A DNA stretch of 64,000 bases from Flavobacteriales bacterium (GTDB lineage: Bacteria > Bacteroidota > Bacteroidia > NS11-12g > UBA955): positions 62,001 to 126,000 of the forward strand of contig CANFLS010000004.1 of the NCBI GenBank assembly GCA_947447955.1, given 5' to 3'. A model generated the notes under the pieces. The model made no database searches. It was not told where the DNA came from and saw only the letters and a program-made list of their open reading frames with translations. Within the stretch, counting starts at the first letter, position 1. Each line of letters starts with the position of its first letter. Shown piece after piece: positions 43,872 to 50,938 of the stretch. The position numbers were made by a program, and so were the translations under genes.

Positions 43872-45794
43872 TTATAGCGGACAATCAACGCTCAAATACA
43901 TGGCGTCAATTTCATTGATGTATCTTTCCATAACAACCTTGCGTTTTACTTTCAACGTAATGGTCATATCGCCATTTTCAACACTAAATGGCTCTCTTTT
44001 TACCAAGAAATTTTTAATGCGCTCGAACTTAGCCAAATTATTCGACATCTTCTTTGCTTCTTGCGCTATCCAAGCCGTTAACTCCTCATCATGAATAAAA
44101 TCATTTTCACCTTTCAACAAATCTAATTTACCTGGAATTTGCTCTCTTATTGCCTCTTCACTTGGAACAATTATCGCTGTTAAGAACTCACGCTTATCGC
44201 CAATAATGAAAATTTGATCAATGCGGCTGCTTTTTAAATATACATTTTCAATTTGTGTAGGATAAATATTTTTACCCAAAGAGGTTTTTAACATGTTTTT
44301 CAACCTATCGGTGATTTTTAAATACCCCCTATCAAATCTACCTATATCACCAGTATGGAACCATCCATCAGCATCAAATACATTGTCGGTTTCTGCCTTA
44401 TTTTGGTAATAGCCCTTCATAATATTTGGACCTTTACATAAGATTTCTCCTTCCGCACTTTCAAACGTTGGATTAAAAGAATCATACGTTTGAATGGTAA
44501 TAATTTCCAAAGTTTCAATATTCTGAATGGCAACCTGTTGGCGAGGTCCTACCCTTCCTACTGTACCATAAATCTGGCGATCAAATTCATTCACAGTTAC
44601 AAACGGAGATGTTTCCGTAAGCCCATATCCCTCCTGAACTTTAAGACCCAAATTGGCAAAAAACTCACCCACATGCGGAGGCAATGCGCCACCACCCGAT
44701 ACAAACATTTTCAATCGACCGCCCATTTTGGCTTTGATTTTACTGAAAACCAATTTCTCAGCCAACTTATTTTGAATAGAAATAAGAGCACTTGGTGTTT
44801 TACCAGAATCCAATTGCTTGCGGTATTTTTCACCTACAGCCAAAGCCCACCAGAATATTTTCGCTTTAACCCCTCCACCTTCCGTGGCATTTTTAACTAC
44901 TTTTTCATGTACCCTTTCTAACAAACGAGGCACTGTTGCCATCAATGTTGGTCGCATTTCATTGATATTGCTTGCTACTTTTTCAATGTTTTCAGCAAAA
45001 GCCACTTGTGCACCAATAAATAGTCCCAAATACATGGTTGCCATTCTTTCAAATACATGGCTTAGTGGCAAATAGGATAAATATAAGTCGGTTTTTTCAA
45101 TGGCAGGACAAAGTTCTTGGGCATCATAACAATCACTCATGAAATTATAGTGGGTTAACATGGCTCCTTTTGGCACTCCCGTTGTGCCACTGGTATAAAT
45201 CAACGTAGCCAAATCTTCTTTCCCTACTGTTTCAAATTGAGCTTCGATTTTTTCTTTGTTCCCAGCATAAGACGCAGCACCTTGTTCAATGATACTTGAG
45301 TAATTAACTACCTTTTCTGTTTCTTCATGGTCTGAAGGCACATAAATTACTTTTTCAATGGTAGGACAAGTTTCTTCTGTTTTCAGAAATTTCTTTAGAA
45401 GGAAATTATTTCCAACAAACAGCATTTTAGAACCACTGTCGTTGATAATAAAAGATGTTTCCTCTGGCGTTAAAGTTGGGTAAATGGAAACATTCACCAA
45501 TCCCAATTTTTGCAAAGATTGGTCAAGCACATAATACTGAGGACAATTTTCAAGTAAAATAGCAACTCGGTCACCTTTTACCAATCCGTGAGAGATTAAA
45601 TAAGAGGTAACTGCATCTATTTGCTCTAACAAATTAGCATAGGTAAATTCAGTCCAAGTACCTTTGATTTTTTGGAATAAATAAAGCCTTGATGGAGTAT
45701 GAATATTGTGTGCAGCATTTAAGAAAAAATGGTGCAGTGATTTAAATTGTGGCTCAGATTTAAATCGAGCTTCAATCTTTGATGTATCTATCAT
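43872..45794 (-). CDS. Long-chain fatty acid-CoA ligase
   Basis: A 640-aa AMP-forming acyl-CoA synthetase (ANL superfamily). The AMP signature YTSGTTGVPKGAMLTHYN, the motif YGLTETSPFVTV, the hinge region DGWFHTGDIGRFDRGYLKITDRLKNM and the late motif TSLGKNIYPTQIE are present. The start is ATG 45794; the upstream in-frame codon at 45806 is TTG. The size matches the FadD15-like group common in Bacteroidota. It activates fatty acids for degradation or lipid remodelling at the inner membrane. It lies after a bidirectional terminator and forms no operon. Confidence 0.92.
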   Translation of the reverse strand: MIDTSKIEARFKSEPQFKSLHHFFLNAAHNIHTPSRLYLFQKIKGTWTEFTYANLLEQIDAVTSYLISHGLVKGDRVAILLENCPQYYVLDQSLQKLGLVNVSIYPTLTPEETSFIINDSGSKMLFVGNNFLLKKFLKTEETCPTIEKVIYVPSDHEETEKVVNYSSIIEQGAASYAGNKEKIEAQFETVGKEDLATLIYTSGTTGVPKGAMLTHYNFMSDCYDAQELCPAIEKTDLYLSYLPLSHVFERMATMYLGLFIGAQVAFAENIEKVASNINEMRPTLMATVPRLLERVHEKVVKNATEGGGVKAKIFWWALAVGEKYRKQLDSGKTPSALISIQNKLAEKLVFSKIKAKMGGRLKMFVSGGGALPPHVGEFFANLGLKVQEGYGLTETSPFVTVNEFDRQIYGTVGRVGPRQQVAIQNIETLEIITIQTYDSFNPTFESAEGEILCKGPNIMKGYYQNKAETDNVFDADGWFHTGDIGRFDRGYLKITDRLKNMLKTSLGKNIYPTQIENVYLKSSRIDQIFIIGDKREFLTAIIVPSEEAIREQIPGKLDLLKGENDFIHDEELTAWIAQEAKKMSNNLAKFERIKNFLVKREPFSVENGDMTITLKVKRKVVMERYINEIDAMYLSVDCPL

Positions 45795-45887
45795 AATTGC
45801 TTTCAATAAAAAGCAAATATGAGTGTAAAATATGAAAAAACAAAAATCGAAAAGTCGTAATCAAGAAATTGAATTTAAGGATTTCCC

Positions 45888-46457
45888 TTAAACCGATTCT
45901 GCTTCTACTGCTTCAACCTCAGGCACCATGCGTTTTAACAAGTTTTCAATACCTGATTTTAACGTCATTGTTGATGAGGGACAACCACTGCAACTGCCTT
46001 TCATTTGAACAGTTACAACACCATTTTTGAAGCTTTTAAAATCAATGGCACCGCCATCCATTTCAACCGCAGGACGCACATGGTCTTCAAGCAATTGTTT
46101 AATTTTACGTTCAATTTCAGTTTCTTCTTCAGAACTTAATTCGCGTTTTGCTGAAACAATTTCTTTGCCATCTTCCAACCATTCAGTGAAAAAATTACGC
46201 AAATCAGGAATCAAATCAAACCATTCGTAATCGCTATTTTTAGTAACACTTACAAAGTTGTTCATGATAAAAACACCTTTAACAAATGACATTTCAAACA
46301 AGGCCTTTGCCAATGCACTGTTTTCTGCCAATTCTTTGGTTCTGAAATCAGCGCTGTCATTTGGCAATAACATTTTGTTTGCAACAAATTTCATACTTTC
46401 AGGATTCGGAGTTGCCTCAGCGTAAACAGTGATAATATCGTTGATGTTTTTTTCCAT
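45888..46457 (-). CDS. NifU-family Fe-S scaffold protein (Nfu)
   Basis: A 189-aa Fe-S carrier. An N-terminal Scaffold_Nfu domain (ITVYAEATPNPESMKFVANKML, about 9-30) is followed by the NifU-C domain. The cluster-binding CSGC lies at 156-159, within MKGSCSGCPSS, preceded by MDGGAIDF. It transfers [Fe-S] clusters to target enzymes. It is a single gene with the -7 box TAATTTTG at 46465-46472, only 7 nt from the ATG. Confidence 0.93.
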   Translation of the reverse strand: MEKNINDIITVYAEATPNPESMKFVANKMLLPNDSADFRTKELAENSALAKALFEMSFVKGVFIMNNFVSVTKNSDYEWFDLIPDLRNFFTEWLEDGKEIVSAKRELSSEEETEIERKIKQLLEDHVRPAVEMDGGAIDFKSFKNGVVTVQMKGSCSGCPSSTMTLKSGIENLLKRMVPEVEAVEAESV

Positions 46458-46464
46458 GATTACA

Positions 46465-46472
46465 CAAAATTA
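46465..46472 (-). promoter_or_regulatory. -7 promoter box for nfu
   Basis: TAATTTTG on the minus strand, 7 nt before the ATG. Confidence 0.5.
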
Positions 46473-46571
46473 AGCAAGATTTTGATCAATTTCCAACTTA
46501 TTTAGAAAGTTTCTAAAATCAATTTCTCCACATAGAAAGGATATTCACCAAAAAGAATTGAAATTTGTACT

Positions 46572-47927
46572 ATGGCAAAAACAAAGTCGGCCTTTTTTTG
46601 CAGGTCATGTGGTTTCGAAAGTCCCAAATGGATAGGAAAATGTCCCGGTTGTAACAATTGGAATACCCTAGCCGAAGAAATCAAACCCAGCAATGCCAAC
46701 CATGCTTGGAAAAAAAGCACCCGCAAAATTGTTGAAGCCAAAAAGATTAGTGAGATACCCGATTTACAACAGCAAAAACTGGTACTCCCCGATTCTGAAT
46801 TGAATTTGGTATTGGGTGGCGGACTGGTTTCTGGCGCTGTGGTTTTACTCGGTGGCGAACCTGGAATTGGTAAAAGCACCTTGCTTTTGCAGCTGGCTTT
46901 GAGAACCCCTGGAAATATTCTTTATGTAAGTGGCGAAGAAAGTGAATCGCAAATAAAATTGCGCGCTGAACGCTTAGGCGCTTCTGCTTCTAATTGTGCG
47001 ATTTTAACAGAAACCCTGCTTGAAAATATCTTAAACTTGGTTGATGAATTCACCCCAGATATTCTCATCATTGATTCTATCCAAACCATTTATTCTGATG
47101 CCTTAGACGCTACTCCAGGAAGCGTTTCTCAGATAAGAGATTGTACCGGAAAATTGTTGCAGTATGCGAAGGAAAATAATGTTCCTGTTTTTTTGGTGGG
47201 ACATATTACCAAAGATGGAGCCATTGCAGGACCTAAATTATTGGAGCACATGGTTGACACTGTTTTGCAATTTGAGGGGGATCGACACCACGCATATCGT
47301 ATTTTACGCACCTTAAAAAACAGGTTTGGAAGTACCCAAGAACTGGGCATTTACGAAATGCAAGGAACAGGATTGATACCCGTAAAAAATCCATCTGAAA
47401 TTTGGCTCGCACAACGCGATGAACCACTAAGTGGAATTGCCATTTCAGGAGTTTTGGAAGGAATGCGACCCCTATTGCTTGAAGTACAGGCTTTGGTGAG
47501 TTCAGCCGTTTACGGCATGCCACAAAGATCGGCTACTGGTTTCGATTTACGCAGACTAAACATGCTTCTCGCTGTTTTAGAAAAACGCTGCGGTTTTAGA
47601 CTTGGGCAATCTGATGTGTTTATAAACTTGGCAGGCGGTTTGAGATTGGAAGATCCGGCCTTAGACTTAGCTTTGATGGCAGCAATTATGAGCAGTTACC
47701 ACGCAGAACCACTTCCTCAGCGTTGTGTTTTTTCGGGGGAAGTTGGCCTTTCCGGCGAAGTAAGGGCGGTGCAACGCATTGAACAACGAATTTCAGAAGC
47801 CGAAAAACTGGGCTTTACAGACATTGTACTTTCTAAGTACAATAAAATTCCTGATGCAAAAGACCGTAAAATAAAAATCCACACGTTTGGACGTGTGGAT
47901 GAAGTATTTTCTTGGTTATTTGGATAA
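46572..47927 (+). CDS. radA: DNA repair protein RadA (branch migration ATPase)
   Basis: A 451-aa RecA-like ATPase acting in recombination. The N-terminal zinc finger uses Cys10, Cys13, Cys24 and Cys27 (CRSCGFESPKWIGKCPGC). Walker A, GGEPGIGKST, lies at 94-103. Walker B is ILIIDSIQT, and the RadA-specific KNRFG motif is near residue 249. A C-terminal Lon-like domain follows (GGLRLEDPALDLALMAAI). All hallmark motifs are intact. A 10-bp perfect hairpin sits within the last coding segment (47877-47900). Convergent with crtB across 13 nt. Confidence 0.97.
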   Translation: MAKTKSAFFCRSCGFESPKWIGKCPGCNNWNTLAEEIKPSNANHAWKKSTRKIVEAKKISEIPDLQQQKLVLPDSELNLVLGGGLVSGAVVLLGGEPGIGKSTLLLQLALRTPGNILYVSGEESESQIKLRAERLGASASNCAILTETLLENILNLVDEFTPDILIIDSIQTIYSDALDATPGSVSQIRDCTGKLLQYAKENNVPVFLVGHITKDGAIAGPKLLEHMVDTVLQFEGDRHHAYRILRTLKNRFGSTQELGIYEMQGTGLIPVKNPSEIWLAQRDEPLSGIAISGVLEGMRPLLLEVQALVSSAVYGMPQRSATGFDLRRLNMLLAVLEKRCGFRLGQSDVFINLAGGLRLEDPALDLALMAAIMSSYHAEPLPQRCVFSGEVGLSGEVRAVQRIEQRISEAEKLGFTDIVLSKYNKIPDAKDRKIKIHTFGRVDEVFSWLFG

Positions 47928-47940
47928 GATTTGTACAGAC

Positions 47941-48780
47941 TTAAGCTGGCATCATTCTCTCTTGCACATATGATTTTGCAAGCAAAACCATTTTTTGAGA
48001 ATTAGGAATGCGAATTCTGCTTTGTAAAATTTCGTTTGCAGTTGTCCTTTCAATCTTCTCTAACAATTTCAAATAATAAATATAGGCTGTGTAAACACCT
48101 AATCTACATCCAATAGGCAACATTTTGATACCAATAAACGCATGGTCAAAATCTTTCTTCACATCTTGAATGATTTCCAATTTGTTTTCATCTGTGAAAT
48201 TACTGAAGTCAACACCCGGAAAGTATACCCTACCGCGTTCTTCAACATCACTTTTGATGTCCCTCAAAAAATTCACCTTTTGGAATGCAGCACCCAATGA
48301 TCTTGCGTAAGGCACAAGTTCATCGTATTGGCTGTTGTTTCCATTACAAAATATTTTCAAACACATCAAACCAACCACTTCTGCGCTGCCATAAATGTAT
48401 TCATCATAGCTACTTACACTGTGCGATGTTGTGTCTAAATCTTCTTCCATACTTTTGAAGAAGGGCTCAATGAGGTTATTCTCAATTCCAAATTGATTGG
48501 CGGCCAATTGAAAAGAATGTAACACAGGATTGGTACTTATGCCTTCTTGAATGGCCTGATAGGTTTGACTTTTAAAATCAGCCAACAAACGTTCTTTATT
48601 GTGTCCATGAAAAGTATCTACGATTTCATCGGCTACACGAACAAAACCATAGGTAGAAAACACTGCCCAACGAAAATCTTTCGACAGCAACTTGATACCC
48701 AACGAAAAACTCGTTGAGTAATTTAGCGAAATCCTTTTGCTAATATCTTTTGAAGTTTCGTCAAATAATCGGATACTCAT
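47941..48780 (-). CDS. crtB: Phytoene synthase
   Basis: Condenses two geranylgeranyl diphosphates to phytoene. Two Asp-rich motifs bind Mg-diphosphate: DEIVD (51-55) and FLRDIKSDVEERGRVYFP (about 173-190), the CrtB signature. The length of 279 aa is typical. It is the third gene of the leftward crtZ-crtI-crtB operon; its start overlaps the crtI 3' end by 20 nt. No geranylgeranyl diphosphate synthase gene lies in the window. Confidence 0.95.
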   Translation of the reverse strand: MSIRLFDETSKDISKRISLNYSTSFSLGIKLLSKDFRWAVFSTYGFVRVADEIVDTFHGHNKERLLADFKSQTYQAIQEGISTNPVLHSFQLAANQFGIENNLIEPFFKSMEEDLDTTSHSVSSYDEYIYGSAEVVGLMCLKIFCNGNNSQYDELVPYARSLGAAFQKVNFLRDIKSDVEERGRVYFPGVDFSNFTDENKLEIIQDVKKDFDHAFIGIKMLPIGCRLGVYTAYIYYLKLLEKIERTTANEILQSRIRIPNSQKMVLLAKSYVQERMMPA

Positions 48781-50245
48781 TGTTAATTCTCTCAGTTACT
48801 AATTTTGAACCTATAACTACAATTGGCAAACCTGTTCCAGGAACCGTGCTCGCACCAACATAGTATAAATTGTTTAATTTTTCGTCTTTGTTTTTTGGTC
48901 TAAAAGCACCAATTTGGTTTAAGCCATGTGCCAAACCCAAACCGCTACCGCGGTACAAGTTAAACATTTTTTCCCATTCAATGGGCGTATAAACAGTTTT
49001 TGTGATGATATTATTTTTGATATCAAAACCAACTCTGTTTCCTAAATCATCAATAATTTCATTTACCAATGTGTCTGCATCATCCCAATTCGGCTTAACT
49101 CTTCTGTCCGGAACCGGACAAAGAATGAATAAGTTTTCACATCCTTCTGGGGCACAACTCGGATTGCTTTTGCTAGCCACATTCACATAATAATAAGGTT
49201 TTTGTGGCGCAACCGAGCTTCTGAAAATTGTATCGGCGTAATCTCTAAAATTATCACCCAAGTAGTAATTGTGGTGATGAATTCCAGGTATTTGTCCTTT
49301 GATTCCCAAATAAATGGTAAACGGCGCCAATGTCCATTCCAACGCATCTAACTTCTCTTTAGTAAATTTAGCTCTGTTTAAGAACTTCCCTCTAAACCAT
49401 GCAGCATCGGCATTGATTACAAACAAATCAGCTGTATGTTCAACTCCAAAGTTATCGGTAACTGAGGTAAGTTTTTGAGTGGTGTAATTTGCTTTAACAA
49501 TTTCAGTGTTGTAGATAAACTTTACCCCTTTTTTCTCAAGCATAGGCAAAATTCCCTCTACAATTTTATACATCCCTCCTTTTACATTCCAATATCCGTC
49601 GTGCTCTAATTCGGTATAATTTAGCAAATTATAAACCGATGGGGTATTAAATGGTGTTGCACCTAAAAAGAATGCAACCAATGAAAATATAATTTTTACT
49701 TCTTCTGAATCAAAATGTCTTTCCAATTCCTGCCAAAACGTTCTGAATAATTTTGGAAGATGCTTCAATGGCACTGTAGCCATACTCGCCAAGAATTGCA
49801 TGATATTATCAAAATTTTTCTTAACAACCCTGTATTCGGTATCGTGAAAAATTTGTTTGGCACCTATTAAGTACTTGCGTGCTTTTTCTTCAAAATTCGC
49901 TTCAACGTCTTTAAATTCAGCAGCAAGTTTATCCAAATCTTTATAAATTTGGTAAACCCTGTCTTGGCCAGCAATATTTACGGTGTAAAGAGGATTTAGT
50001 TCATTTAATTCAAAAGGTATTGGTTCGCCAATACTCTTAAAAAGTTCAACAAACTCATAACTCATTGAAAAGAATGAGGGACCAACATCAAACGTAAATC
50101 CATCTTTTTCAAATGTATTTAACCTACCACCGGCATTGTGTTGTTTTTCAATAATAGTAACCGCGTAACCTTGGTAGCTAAGTCGCAATGCTGTAGCCAA
50201 ACCTCCCAATCCTGCACCAACTATAATTACAGACTTATTTTCCAT
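48761..50245 (-). CDS. crtI: Phytoene desaturase
   Basis: A 494-aa FAD-dependent CrtI-type desaturase taking phytoene to lycopene. The N-terminal dinucleotide motif IVGAGLGGLATALRLS (about 8-23) is followed by EKQHNAGGRLNTFEKDGFTFDVGPSFF. The C-terminal signature is YYVGASTVPGTGLPIVVIGSKLVTERI. It overlaps crtZ by 11 nt and crtB by 20 nt, indicating tight translational coupling. Confidence 0.96.
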   Translation of the reverse strand: MENKSVIIVGAGLGGLATALRLSYQGYAVTIIEKQHNAGGRLNTFEKDGFTFDVGPSFFSMSYEFVELFKSIGEPIPFELNELNPLYTVNIAGQDRVYQIYKDLDKLAAEFKDVEANFEEKARKYLIGAKQIFHDTEYRVVKKNFDNIMQFLASMATVPLKHLPKLFRTFWQELERHFDSEEVKIIFSLVAFFLGATPFNTPSVYNLLNYTELEHDGYWNVKGGMYKIVEGILPMLEKKGVKFIYNTEIVKANYTTQKLTSVTDNFGVEHTADLFVINADAAWFRGKFLNRAKFTKEKLDALEWTLAPFTIYLGIKGQIPGIHHHNYYLGDNFRDYADTIFRSSVAPQKPYYYVNVASKSNPSCAPEGCENLFILCPVPDRRVKPNWDDADTLVNEIIDDLGNRVGFDIKNNIITKTVYTPIEWEKMFNLYRGSGLGLAHGLNQIGAFRPKNKDEKLNNLYYVGASTVPGTGLPIVVIGSKLVTERINNEYPII

Positions 50246-50690
50246 TATAACGTTTTAAAAATTTAGGCAATACAAATAAAAATCCAAAGGCTTCAGCGCC
50301 ATCTTTAGAATGTACTGCGTGATGTAAATGATGCGTTTGACGCATTGCCCTGAAATAAGGAATATTGGTTGATTTCAACCATTTAACCCTTTGATGAACA
50401 AATACATCGTGAACCAAAAAATAAGCCAATCCATATAATGCAATTCCCAACCCCGCATAAAAACGCCAATCCATATCGGCCGCCCCTAAAATGATTAACC
50501 ATGCAGAAGGAAGTGCAAATACAAAACCATATAAATCATTCAATTCTAACTTTCCTTTTCTTGGTTTATGGTGACTCTCATGCCAAACCCAACCAAATCC
50601 GTGCATGATATATTTATGCGTAAACCAAGCGGTGCACTCCATCAATACAAAAAAACCCAACAATACTCCAATATTTGTTAAAATATTCAT
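50235..50690 (-). CDS. crtZ: Beta-carotene hydroxylase (CrtZ-type, fatty-acid hydroxylase superfamily)
   Basis: A 151-aa di-iron membrane hydroxylase. The histidine boxes are HKYIMHG, HESHHKPRKG, HDVFVHQRV and HHLHHAVH. That is the CrtZ set, adding 3-hydroxyls to beta-ionone rings (zeaxanthin formation). First gene of the operon, with crtI overlapping by 11 nt. Its presence implies a lycopene cyclase, but none is in this cluster. A 10-nt sequence overlapping the start codon (CATACCTATA) recurs 62 nt upstream, a possible operator. Confidence 0.92.
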   Translation of the reverse strand: MNILTNIGVLLGFFVLMECTAWFTHKYIMHGFGWVWHESHHKPRKGKLELNDLYGFVFALPSAWLIILGAADMDWRFYAGLGIALYGLAYFLVHDVFVHQRVKWLKSTNIPYFRAMRQTHHLHHAVHSKDGAEAFGFLFVLPKFLKRYNGK

Positions 50691-50759
50691 ACCTATAGTG
50701 AAACAATAATTTAATGAAAAAGTTTACAAAAAACGATTAAAAAAAGCGACATACCTATA
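50688..50759. promoter_or_regulatory. crt operon upstream region with duplicated CATACCTATA
   Basis: CATACCTATA occurs at 50688-50697 (covering the crtZ start codon on the opposite strand) and again at 50750-50759. The sequence between is AT-rich. The pair may bind a regulator of pigment synthesis; no regulator gene is adjacent other than the AraC gene of the islet. Confidence 0.35.
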
Positions 50760-50779
50760 AATCGTCAAAAATGTTACTT

Positions 50780-50932
50780 AAAATTAATCATACATTTGCA
50801 TTGTGTTCAATAACAATTTTACCTCTTTAAAGAATTTCAACACTTTTGGATTTGATATTCAAGCCAAAAATTTGCTTGTGATTAAGTCTGAAGCTGACTT
50901 AATTGAAAATTTCAAGGCAGACAACATCAATC
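50780..50932 (+). pseudogene. murB: Truncated duplicate of the murB promoter and first 44 codons
   Basis: This 153-nt segment matches 57967-58120 with 5 substitutions and one single-base indel. It includes the -7 box TACATTTG (50791-50798) and the GTG start (50803). Translation follows MurB for 44 codons, then diverges into five unrelated codons and TAA at 50950-50952. The similarity breaks off 7 nt before the stop codon of the convergent T9SS type B gene. It is too short to make MurB. Its promoter could still fire rightwards into the antisense of that gene. Confidence 0.9.
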
Positions 50933-50938
50933 AATTCC

